A stretch of 52,699 nucleotides of DNA from an uncultured Clostridia bacterium. Its GTDB lineage: Bacteria > Bacillota > Clostridia > Oscillospirales > Acutalibacteraceae. This document shows positions 8,064 through 14,853 of the stretch, piece after piece (the stretch's first letter is position 1; every line of letters starts with the position of its first letter). The notes under the pieces are model-generated. The model ran no database searches. It saw only the letters and a program-made list of their open reading frames with translations, and had not been told where the DNA came from. The position numbers and the translations under genes are program-made. The stretch is from assembly GCA_946184925.1 (NCBI GenBank), contig CAMHHL010000007.1, positions 1 through 52,699 of the forward strand, given 5' to 3'.

Positions 8064-8400
8064 AATCATCCTCCACGGAGCCTGTGCGGGCGGCGAGAAC
8101 CGCCCACACATAAACTGCTTTATCTTTTACTCTGAATCTTCCTGTCGATTTCACGAAGTAGCTATTTCCGTCATAATCAACCGTAGTGCCTGAGCCGGTG
8201 CCGAGAACCGTATCAGCCGGCGCGAGCATGAGCATATGGCTGCCGTCGAACAAGCCCGACGGGAGGAAATTCCCCTCAAAATAGACCTTGTACTTGTAGT
8301 GAAACGGCTGTACAAACGCTTTTATCGTCCGCGAGCTGCCGCCGCGCGTTACCGTGACGCGGCTGCCGTATTTACTGAAAATCCGCGCAATACGTCTCAT
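8050..8400 (-). CDS. Head-tail connector / stopper-like phage protein
   Basis: 116 residues from ATG 8400 (GGGAGG upstream), overlapping the preceding stop by one base. Strand-rich: SRVTVTRGGSSRTIKAFVQP, then MLMLAPADTVLGTGSGTTVD, then YFVKSTGRFRVKD. This pattern resembles XkdI/XkdH-type stoppers. Function is assigned from position after the gp6-like adaptor. Confidence 0.6.
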   Translation of the reverse strand: MRRIARIFSKYGSRVTVTRGGSSRTIKAFVQPFHYKYKVYFEGNFLPSGLFDGSHMLMLAPADTVLGTGSGTTVDYDGNSYFVKSTGRFRVKDKAVYVWAVLAARTGSVEDDYEQY

Positions 8401-8756
8401 CACAGTATCCTCCCGAACACAAAGTCCGAGCTCACGGTGAGGTCAGCGATTGCGTTCTTCTCGGAGAGCCACATTTCACGGGCATTTTCGAGACGTTTTC
8501 CGTTTGAGGAAACGGAGATGTCGCCTGCCTTGAAGGAACCCTCGCTGTCGTCGGTATAGCATGCGTACTTATAGTATGCGTAGACCGCGGCGGCGTTATT
8601 AAGCCTTGTTTTATCACTTTCGGAAAGGGTTCTGGCTTTTATAAGCGAAGATATGAAATCCATAGCCTCCGCCACGACGTCCTTCCAGACCTCGAGCTCG
8701 TTATCGGGAATATCCGAAATCAGTTTGAAGCGTCTGAGTACTTTTTCAAAGCTCAT
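8400..8756 (-). CDS. Head-tail adaptor (gp6-like) protein
   Basis: 118 residues, mostly helical, directly behind the major capsid gene. The N-terminal helices and the NAAAVYAYYKYACY segment fit the gp6/gp15-type connectors that dock under the portal. GAGGTGA precedes ATG 8756. The assignment combines position and helical pattern. Confidence 0.6.
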   Translation of the reverse strand: MSFEKVLRRFKLISDIPDNELEVWKDVVAEAMDFISSLIKARTLSESDKTRLNNAAAVYAYYKYACYTDDSEGSFKAGDISVSSNGKRLENAREMWLSEKNAIADLTVSSDFVFGRIL

Positions 8757-8767
8757 ATCGCGTCACC

Positions 8768-9778
8768 TCAGTAGGTGAGCGCCTTTGAGGACTCCTTGAA
8801 AATCTTGGCGAAGCCCGCGGTGCAGCTGATTGCCGCACGCTCGAGCTGACGGTCGATAAGCTTGTCATAATCTGTCACGACATCGCCTGCCTGAACCATC
8901 TCGAGAGCGCAGTTGCGGTCAAGACCGATAATTTTGCCGGCGCCCATTGACGGAGCGTGGAGCAGATTTGCGCCGAGAGGGGTGACCATCTTGCCGGTAC
9001 CCTGGAAATTGAGCCCTGCGACGCTGTCCTTCATCTCGGTGAGAGAAAGAATCTGCTGCATAGCGTCGGTCGGAGCGAGGATTGTATTGAGCTCATAAGG
9101 GCTGAGACCCGCCCAAAGCTTCACGAGGTCGGCGTAGGTAATTGCGCCTGTTGTTGTGGCTGCGATTGTGCCGCAGGCGTTATTGTTACCGTCGCCGTTG
9201 ACAAGGACATCGACAGCGTCCTTGAGCTGAGCTCTTCTGATGTAAGCGCCAATCTGGTTGAGGGTTACGGTGAAGAGGTCAAGTCTCTGAAATCTCAGAG
9301 CTTCATAAGAGGAGACGAGCATTCTGCCTCTCTTGTGGAGCTTGACGAGGTTCTCCTGAGTTTTGACAACTGTCTGAGGAATGGCCGCTCCCTCGGCGAC
9401 GAGCTTGAGACTCTTGTCGTCCTCGGAGGGAGTGGAAGCTACGGTTCTGTAGTCCATGCCGTCGATGTTAGTGACTGTCGCGACAATATCGGGGATAATG
9501 TCAGCCTGCTCCATGCCCTGCTTGACGGCTCTGCTCACATACTCGGGGAAAAGCGCCGCTGAGTTTGAGGTCTGGAAGAACTTCTCAACGCAGTCGCTCC
9601 CGGAGCCGGAAACCTTGATATCAAAGCGCTTGAGCTGTCTGCCGAAGGCGTCAAGCCCCTCGAGAGAGGTTCCCTCATAATTTGCGGAAGGGTCAAGGCT
9701 CTCGAGCACATCCGTGAGGGATTTGCCCTTTGCCTGATACATACCCTTTTCGATTGTGATATTTTCAAAATTTGCCAT
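8768..9778 (-). CDS. Major capsid protein
   Basis: 336 residues, of the size expected for an XkdG-type HK97-fold capsid. The N-terminal third contains GTSLEGLDAFGRQLKRFDIK, and the body includes YVSRAVKQGMEQADIIPDIV and RAQLKDAVDVLVNGDGN, consistent with capsid E-loop, P-domain and A-domain order. It is flanked by a decoration-like gene and connector genes. The ribosome site AAGGAGGAG precedes ATG 9778. Intact. Confidence 0.88.
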   Translation of the reverse strand: MANFENITIEKGMYQAKGKSLTDVLESLDPSANYEGTSLEGLDAFGRQLKRFDIKVSGSGSDCVEKFFQTSNSAALFPEYVSRAVKQGMEQADIIPDIVATVTNIDGMDYRTVASTPSEDDKSLKLVAEGAAIPQTVVKTQENLVKLHKRGRMLVSSYEALRFQRLDLFTVTLNQIGAYIRRAQLKDAVDVLVNGDGNNNACGTIAATTTGAITYADLVKLWAGLSPYELNTILAPTDAMQQILSLTEMKDSVAGLNFQGTGKMVTPLGANLLHAPSMGAGKIIGLDRNCALEMVQAGDVVTDYDKLIDRQLERAAISCTAGFAKIFKESSKALTY

Positions 9779-9790
9779 TATAACTCCTCC

Positions 9791-10123
9791 TTATAAAATG
9801 AATCCTGCTTTTGTTTCTGTCGCGAAGACGACGAGGTGCTTTGCGGCAGAGTTTGAAGCGACAAGCTTGCCGTTTGAGTCAAGCGTAATTCCGGTATTGC
9901 CGAGGCTGATTTCCTCGGCGGCGGCAGCTTCAACATAACCGCCGAGCTGAACGGCGGCGTAGCCGTCGCGGACGTTGAGACAGATTCCGATAATGTCATC
10001 GCCTGCGGACGCCTTGGCTACTGTGAAATTCGAGCTGACGGAGACAAAATCTCCGGCTTCGATTGTTCCGGTTACCGCAAAGGTAGCCGCGTTCTCTCCG
10101 TATCCTTTAAAATCAATGTTCAT
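9791..10123 (-). CDS. Head decoration/cement protein (DUF2190-like)
   Basis: 110 residues, glycine- and alanine-rich beta structure (GDFVSVSSNFTVAKASAGDD, then GYAAVQLGGYVEAAAAEE). This matches small capsid cement proteins encoded just upstream of the major capsid gene in many Clostridial phages. AGGAGGT lies 5 bases before ATG 10123. Confidence 0.75.
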   Translation of the reverse strand: MNIDFKGYGENAATFAVTGTIEAGDFVSVSSNFTVAKASAGDDIIGICLNVRDGYAAVQLGGYVEAAAAEEISLGNTGITLDSNGKLVASNSAAKHLVVFATETKAGFIL

Positions 10124-10132
10124 AATGACCTC

Positions 10133-11086
10133 CTAAATCTTGAATTCTGTGTTGTTGTCTGTTTTGTCAGCCTTCTCGGTGTAGAGCTGAGGCTTGACAG
10201 GGAGCTTGTCTCCGAGACTCTTCTCGAGCGCGGAGTTGAACTCCTTGAGCTCGCCTACAGTGAGCGATTTGGCGACGTTCATCATTGTTGCTCTTGTGAT
10301 TTCGGGCTGAACGATTGCGCTGAGCCTAAGCAGCTCGGTTTCAAGGCTGTTTCTGTAAACCATACCGTCGGCAGCCTTCTTCTTAAGCTCGGAGATATAC
10401 TCCGAGAGCTTTTTCGTCTCACTCTTATTAAGGGTGAGCTCTTCGTTGTTCTCAATACTTTTGAGTATGTCTGTCATGTGTAATTCCTTTCCTGAAAATG
10501 CTTTTATCACGCCTGCGCCCTTCTGAGCCGGAACCGCGACAAAGCTGAACTCATAGGCGTCCGTGGGGTTAATAAGCTCTCCGCAGCAGAGACGTGAGCC
10601 GTAGGTTTCGCCCTTGATATGGGGACAGGCTCCTATCTCCTCGCCGCAAATGCTGCAAATGGTCTTCTCGACCGCGCAGCCGACGCTGACCTCTCTGACG
10701 ATTCCGCTGTCAATCGAAAGTCTGAGCTCGCGGTTCCCGTCGGTCACGGGCATGTACGCCCTCGCGACAAGCCTGAACAAGTCGTCGCCCATTTTGTTCT
10801 TTTTGTCGGGCACATTCTCGACGCGGCAGCTGATGATGCGCGCGGTCTGGTTCCCGGCTTTCGGGTTGTGGTCAAAGATTCCGGTCACACCGACAAAGAG
10901 CTCCGCGAGCTTTTCGAGACTTTCGACAGTGAACCTCTCGCCGTCGCGGTCAACATCGTTGTCGCAAAGCACAACCGAGAAAACATACACCTCGTCCTCG
11001 GAAAAATCGCGGCGCGAATACTTGTTGATAAGCTCGAGCTCGCCGTCGAGGACGGACGAATTTTTCAATACCTTTCCGTTTTTCAA
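10133..11086 (-). CDS. Prohead protease / scaffold-like protein (XkdF-type)
   Basis: 317 residues between portal and capsid genes. The N-terminal half has VVLCDNDVDRDGERFTVESL followed by FDHNPKAGNQTARIIS, the fold of phage maturation proteases; a CSICGEEIGACPH cysteine/histidine cluster is present near residues 143-155. The C-terminal third is a charged coiled-coil-like region (about 200-290), as expected for a fused scaffold. The start is TTG 11086, overlapping the portal stop (TTGA), with GGAAGTGG upstream. Confidence 0.78.
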   Translation of the reverse strand: MKNGKVLKNSSVLDGELELINKYSRRDFSEDEVYVFSVVLCDNDVDRDGERFTVESLEKLAELFVGVTGIFDHNPKAGNQTARIISCRVENVPDKKNKMGDDLFRLVARAYMPVTDGNRELRLSIDSGIVREVSVGCAVEKTICSICGEEIGACPHIKGETYGSRLCCGELINPTDAYEFSFVAVPAQKGAGVIKAFSGKELHMTDILKSIENNEELTLNKSETKKLSEYISELKKKAADGMVYRNSLETELLRLSAIVQPEITRATMMNVAKSLTVGELKEFNSALEKSLGDKLPVKPQLYTEKADKTDNNTEFKI

Positions 11087-12234
11087 GCTTCCACTTCCAT
11101 TCCGTTTTTCTTTTCAATCTCATAGGCACGGGCGTTGTTGAGACGTGCCTGAGAGAGCTCAACCTCATCCTGAAGATTGATTAAATCCCAATTTACGTCA
11201 ACCCTGTCGTCAAAGCCGGAGAGTCTGAGGAAAACCTCGGAGATTCTCCTGATGACGGGAGTGAGCAGACAGCGGTAGTACTCGAGCTCGCTCGTGAGAA
11301 TGTCCGCCTGCTGGGTGCTCATGCGCTCGGATGTTGACCAGCTGATGCCGAGCACAAAGGGCGGCAGCGCGAGCTTGGCGATTATCTGCTCGAGAAGATG
11401 GCGCAACGGTACATCGCAGTTGAGCACCTGATTGTCTGCTCCGATAACCTTGACGCTCACATCGCCGACTGAAATAAAGTCGCAGACCTCGGTGCTCCTC
11501 ATCGCCTTGCTCCATTCGTCGGCAATCTGTTGTGCCTGACGCTTAGTGACGGTCGGATTCGAGGAATCGGGCTTGTAGGTTACGGCGAATCTTACGTCAC
11601 CTACCCTCTCCCAGTTGTTGCCGATCGAGTTGAAAATCTTGAGCAGAATTCCGCTGACATACGGCAGGCTCTTGAGCACGGAAGTGCCCCTGACGGTTCC
11701 CGGCTGAGGATTGAGCAAGGTAGGCAAAACAAGGCTCTGATACCTGACCGGGGTTTTTGAGGCGTCATTTCTGCACACCTTGAGATTGAGCGGACTACCG
11801 TCAGCCTCGATAGAAACGTCGTCGAGACTCGCGATATAGAGCCCAGCCACGCTCCTGAGATCGGAGCTGAGCACAATCTCGCCGACTGTCTCGCCAAAGG
11901 TCAGAAGCTCGTTGAGATAAGCGGTGATGAACGGATAGATTCCGTAGTTACCGCCGCCGGAACGAACCGTCGCGAGAAAAGCTTCAAGCGGCTTCTGAGC
12001 CGCGCGGTCGGCGCATTTTACCTCGAAGTTGCCGACGAGACGAACCGTCTTGTCAATGGCGGCGTCTATAATCGGGACAGCCTCCTTGAGACTTCTGTAC
12101 AAATCGAGCTCAACCGCCGAGAGCGGAGAGTAATTCCTGAGAATTGAAAAGGGATGAGCCTGAGCCGTTGACGGAGCAGGACAGACCGCCGCGTCTACGC
12201 TGAGTTGAGGTTTATTTCTTTTAAAGAAATTCAA
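11083..12234 (-). CDS. Phage portal protein
   Basis: 383 residues. The family-typical segments are visible: a stem/clip region with SSDLRSVAGLYIASLDDVSI, then WSKAMRSTEVCDFISVGD, and a C-terminal helix set containing STSERMSTQQADILTSEL. It forms the DNA entry ring of the head. AGGAGG abuts an ATG at 12240, leaving no spacing, so the TTG two codons downstream (12234) is the more likely start. It lies between terminase and protease. Confidence 0.85.
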   Translation of the reverse strand: MNFFKRNKPQLSVDAAVCPAPSTAQAHPFSILRNYSPLSAVELDLYRSLKEAVPIIDAAIDKTVRLVGNFEVKCADRAAQKPLEAFLATVRSGGGNYGIYPFITAYLNELLTFGETVGEIVLSSDLRSVAGLYIASLDDVSIEADGSPLNLKVCRNDASKTPVRYQSLVLPTLLNPQPGTVRGTSVLKSLPYVSGILLKIFNSIGNNWERVGDVRFAVTYKPDSSNPTVTKRQAQQIADEWSKAMRSTEVCDFISVGDVSVKVIGADNQVLNCDVPLRHLLEQIIAKLALPPFVLGISWSTSERMSTQQADILTSELEYYRCLLTPVIRRISEVFLRLSGFDDRVDVNWDLINLQDEVELSQARLNNARAYEIEKKNGMEVEA

Positions 12235-12271
12235 AATCATCCTCCTGTTCGCTTATGCCGTTTAAGGCATT

Positions 12272-13513
12272 TTATCTTCGGGCGGCAAAAGCGGTGAACT
12301 CCGCTCCGCCCTCTGCAATTGTTGTAACAAAGTACCTGATGTCGTCCATGGCGTGGTCGTTCTCCTTTATCGGCGAGTCTGTGCCCCTTTCGTCCCACCG
12401 ATAAAGCGAAAACTCCCTGATGCTGTCGGTGCAGTTTTCGCAGATTTTCACTCTGCCTTCCTTTAGCGCCGAACTCGTGCGGCGGATTCCGTTGAGGACG
12501 TCGTTGTTCGCCGGAATTACGGAATACTCACCGTGACGGCGGACGGTTTCGATGAAGGACGCGGCTGACGGGTCGATTACTATGCACTCGACCTTGCGCG
12601 AGCCGATAAGCTCGCAGAGGGCTGAGTAATGCTCCTCGTCGGTTTTCTGATAGCCTTCGCGCCGGGAATCAAAATAGCTCTCAGCAATCCGGTACCAAAT
12701 ATCGTCCTTCAGCGCCCACAAGCCGAACGAAGCCGGGTTGACCGTTCCGTAGTCGGCGGAAACGGCGAAGCTCTCGAACGGCCCCTCAGGCACCTTGACA
12801 AAAGAACTGTCCTTCATGAAGGGATAGATAGCGCCTGATACCGCGACCCACCTTCCGAGGACAAACCTCTCGTAGAACGCGCCGCTGTAGAGCCGTTCAT
12901 AACGCCGCAGCGTTTCTTTCGACAGCGAGGGGTTATCCTTCATAGTGAAATGAAGGTAGAGAGCGTTCTTTTCCTCCAACTTTTTTATCCACTCGCGATA
13001 GAACCAGTGAGCCGGATATTCCGGGTTGCAGTTGAACCAAAATGTGCTGCCCTCGACCGAGCAACGCGCGAGCGCCTGCTCGACGAACGACCTCGGCATG
13101 AGCGCAACCTCGTCGAACATTACCCCGGCGAGCGTCATTCCCTGAATCAGCGCGGCGCTGCTCTCGTCCTTGCCGCCGAAAAGGTAAAAGCGGTTGGATT
13201 TTTTGCCGATGCTGATATTGAGGATATTCTCGCTGAGCTTCTCCTCAACTGTAAAGCCGAGGCTCTTTAGCGTCGGGAGCATCGGAGTGATGATGTTCCT
13301 GCGCGCAGAGCGGATTGTCTTGCCGCAGATTGCGAAACTCATTCCGTCGAAGCGGTAGAAGCTCCACAACACAAACGAGACGGACATACAGAAGGTTTTT
13401 CCCGAACGCACCGCGCCGTCGCAAATCAGAGCGCTCCTGCCGCGGTTTTTGCTTTTGTCGCACCACCAGGTGAGAACCTGATACTGCTTTTTTGAGAAGG
13501 GTTTAATTATCAT
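12272..13513 (-). CDS. Terminase large subunit (PBSX/XtmB type)
   Basis: 413 residues from ATG 13513. The ATPase has Walker A in CDGAVRSGKT (about 31-40) and Walker B VMFDEVAL. The RNase H-like nuclease has acidic residues in AVSADYG, VIDPSA and HAMDDIRYF. All expected catalytic residues are present, so packaging activity may be preserved. The N-terminal PFSKKQYQVLTWW segment is typical of the PBSX family. It overlaps the small-subunit stop by 11 bases. A longer frame exists upstream but would run through the small subunit. Confidence 0.92.
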   Translation of the reverse strand: MIIKPFSKKQYQVLTWWCDKSKNRGRSALICDGAVRSGKTFCMSVSFVLWSFYRFDGMSFAICGKTIRSARRNIITPMLPTLKSLGFTVEEKLSENILNISIGKKSNRFYLFGGKDESSAALIQGMTLAGVMFDEVALMPRSFVEQALARCSVEGSTFWFNCNPEYPAHWFYREWIKKLEEKNALYLHFTMKDNPSLSKETLRRYERLYSGAFYERFVLGRWVAVSGAIYPFMKDSSFVKVPEGPFESFAVSADYGTVNPASFGLWALKDDIWYRIAESYFDSRREGYQKTDEEHYSALCELIGSRKVECIVIDPSAASFIETVRRHGEYSVIPANNDVLNGIRRTSSALKEGRVKICENCTDSIREFSLYRWDERGTDSPIKENDHAMDDIRYFVTTIAEGGAEFTAFAARR

Positions 13514-13961
13514 TATTATTTTGACGGCTGAGCTGCTCCGCTCCGGCGATGAGCGCGTCGTAGAACGGAACCGAATCCGATATGCCCGATTCCGAACCTG
13601 AGAGCTTGTCCAGAGCCTTGAGGCGGTCAAAGAACTTGATTTCGATGCTGCTATCCCGCCGCCTTATCTCCGAGACCATGTACAGGTTCAGGCTTTCGAG
13701 CGTTTCTGTGTCGGGATTATCCATATACACAAGCCTCACGGCGTCCGACACGCTGTCTGTGGCAAGTCGTCTGAGACCTGCCTTGGCGACTACGCCGAGG
13801 TTTTTCTCCTGCATTTTTGACAGCCTGCGGATTTCGGAATTGATATCGTCACGGGTGATGAGCGAATAGCCTTTGCCGGTAAGCCCGGCATACTTCTCAG
13901 CCTCGATAATACTGCCTGTGTCGAGATAGCCGACGCAGAACGCTTTTTCTTTCTTGGTCAA
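13503..13961 (-). CDS. Terminase small subunit (XtmA-like)
   Basis: 152 residues. The N-terminus (KKEKAFCVGYLDTGSIIEAEKYAGL) is the DNA-binding helix-turn-helix region of terminase small subunits, followed by a helical oligomerisation part. The start is TTG 13961, eight bases after AGGAGG. It is first in the cluster, followed with overlap by the large subunit, the classic order. Confidence 0.85.
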   Translation of the reverse strand: MTKKEKAFCVGYLDTGSIIEAEKYAGLTGKGYSLITRDDINSEIRRLSKMQEKNLGVVAKAGLRRLATDSVSDAVRLVYMDNPDTETLESLNLYMVSEIRRRDSSIEIKFFDRLKALDKLSGSESGISDSVPFYDALIAGAEQLSRQNNNDN

Positions 13962-14053
13962 GCGTCTTTCCTCCTTTCTGAGAATTTTTTACTAAGCGTT
14001 ATGCGCAAAGTAAAAATAACAGCTCTCACTTATACCCGGAAAAAAGAAAAAAA

Positions 14054-14075
14054 TTGCCCACTTTTGGGCAATTTT
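14054..14075. terminator. Bidirectional hairpin upstream of the phage-like cluster
   Basis: AATTGCCCA/TTGGGCAATT forms about a 9-bp stem with A- and T-runs on both sides. It isolates the leftward phage-like genes from the rightward coat genes. The 13962-14196 interval otherwise holds only a weak TATAAT (about 14150) for the coat genes. Confidence 0.65.
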
Positions 14076-14196
14076 TCGAAAAATAATTTGAAAATTTTTA
14101 TTTTTTGCGCGTTTTTTGCTTTCGCGCGATATTTTATTTGTATAATTCCTGCCCTGTCGCCGATACTAAAAGCACAAGCATTCAGGAGGTAAAATA

Positions 14197-14373
14197 ATGA
14201 CAAACAAAGAATTGCTTTATGTTGAAGACGCGCTCGGGCACGAGCAATATATCAGCACTCAGTGCCGCGAGACATGCAATCAGATTCAGGACGCGGAGCT
14301 CAAAAGCTTTGCGGAAAGCCTTGAGCAGAGGCACAAGAATCTGTTTTCGGGCTTTATGAGCCTGCTGAAATAA
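14197..14373 (+). CDS. Small CotF-associated spore coat-like protein
   Basis: 58 residues, helical. LLYVEDALGHEQYISTQCRE, a later DAELKSFAESL, and a C-terminal RHKNLFSGFMSLL resemble the small helical proteins encoded next to CotF in Clostridia. Starts at ATG 14197 after AGGAGGT; an AAGGAGG site behind the stop serves the next gene. Coat location is inferred from family and neighbour. Confidence 0.75.
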   Translation: MTNKELLYVEDALGHEQYISTQCRETCNQIQDAELKSFAESLEQRHKNLFSGFMSLLK

Positions 14374-14383
14374 GGAGGATAAT

Positions 14384-14638
14384 ATGGACGACAGAAATCT
14401 TATGGAAAATATGCTCCTTCTGGAGAAGGGCGCGTGCGACCTTTATATGCACGGAACAATCGAAAGCTCAACTGAGAACGTTCATCAAACCTTCACGAGC
14501 TCGCTCAACGAATCGCTGAAGCTTCAGGATGAAATCTACAAGAAGATGCAGTCGAAGGGCTGGTACCCGACGGAGCAGGTGTCGAGCACACAGATTAACT
14601 CCGTAAAGCAAAAGTTCAGCACATCCTGTCAGGGATAA
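14384..14638 (+). CDS. Spore coat protein, CotF family
   Basis: 84 residues in a four-helix ferritin-like pattern. The family-typical C-terminal motif is KMQSKGWYPTEQ, where the K-G-W-Y-P run is characteristic of CotF. The AAGGAGG site is within the gap after the 58-residue partner. CotF-like proteins are outer-coat components in Bacillus. This supports an endospore-forming host. Confidence 0.85.
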   Translation: MDDRNLMENMLLLEKGACDLYMHGTIESSTENVHQTFTSSLNESLKLQDEIYKKMQSKGWYPTEQVSSTQINSVKQKFSTSCQG

Positions 14639-14650
14639 TTCCGGACAAAA

Positions 14651-14686
14651 TTAAAGCTCCACTACCAAACGGCAGTGGAGCTTTAA
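14651..14686. terminator. Hairpin after the coat genes (also ends the orphan leftward unit)
   Basis: A 13-bp perfect stem (TTAAAGCTCCACT against AGTGGAGCTTTAA). On the minus strand it is followed by TTTTG, so it can stop both the coat operon and a transcript from the promoter at 14738-14765. Confidence 0.7.
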
Positions 14687-14713
14687 TAATAATTTAAGGG
14701 GTCAGTACACATA

Positions 14714-14731
14714 AGTTAGTCTTAACTAACT
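14714..14731. promoter_or_regulatory. Palindromic operator candidate (TetR site?)
   Basis: AGTTAGT-CTTA-ACTAACT, two perfect 7-bp arms with a 4-bp spacer, placed on the start point of the leftward promoter at 14738-14765. Its TTAACTAAC core recurs in front of the MMPL gene (19298-19307). Confidence 0.55.
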
Positions 14732-14737
14732 GAGTAT

Positions 14738-14765
14738 ATTATAACACAGTTTTTTCATTTGTCAA
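14738..14765 (-). promoter_or_regulatory. Consensus sigma-A promoter without a protein gene
   Basis: Perfect TTGACA (14765-14760), 16-bp spacer, perfect TATAAT (14743-14738), reading left. The transcript would begin near 14731 inside the palindrome and meet the hairpin at 14686-14651, giving about 85 nt with no ribosome-site-led frame. Confidence 0.65.
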
Positions 14766-14799
14766 TAGTTTTTATAAAAAACATTTATGAAAAAGGCAA

Positions 14800-14819
14800 G
14801 CGCACACCGAAGTGTGCGC
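14800..14819 (-). terminator. Terminator of the tetR-controlled exporter pair
   Basis: GCGCACAC/GTGTGCGC stem with TTCG tetraloop, T-rich on the minus strand (TTGCCTTTTTC), 34 bases beyond the stop of the LxxG-repeat gene. Confidence 0.75.
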
Positions 14820-14853
14820 CGCTAAGGAAAGGAAAACAATAAAAGTGGATAAA

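Larger units (their letters stand above)
2946..13961 (-). mobile_element. Compact phage-like element: head and baseplate genes, no recognisable tail-shaft genes
   Basis: Sixteen leftward genes, most overlapping by a few bases, follow the order of a PBSX/Mu-type myophage: terminase small and large, portal, protease/scaffold, decoration, capsid, connectors, then LysM hub, gpD-like hub, spike, gp25, gpJ, gpI and a short fibre. Missing between connectors and hub are a recognisable sheath, tail-assembly chaperone and tape-measure gene (the last normally well over 500 residues). Integrase, repressor, replication and lysis genes are also absent. No frame is broken. Base composition and TTG/GTG start usage look like the host genes, which suggests long residence. 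Terminator hairpins flank both ends (2911-2938 and 14054-14075). Domesticated particle or decayed prophage are both possible; the intact frames favour the first. Confidence 0.85.

Noticed and set aside
2946..13961. Active complete prophage
   Set aside because: No integrase, repressor, replication, lysis or tail-shaft genes and no att repeats recognised at the borders.
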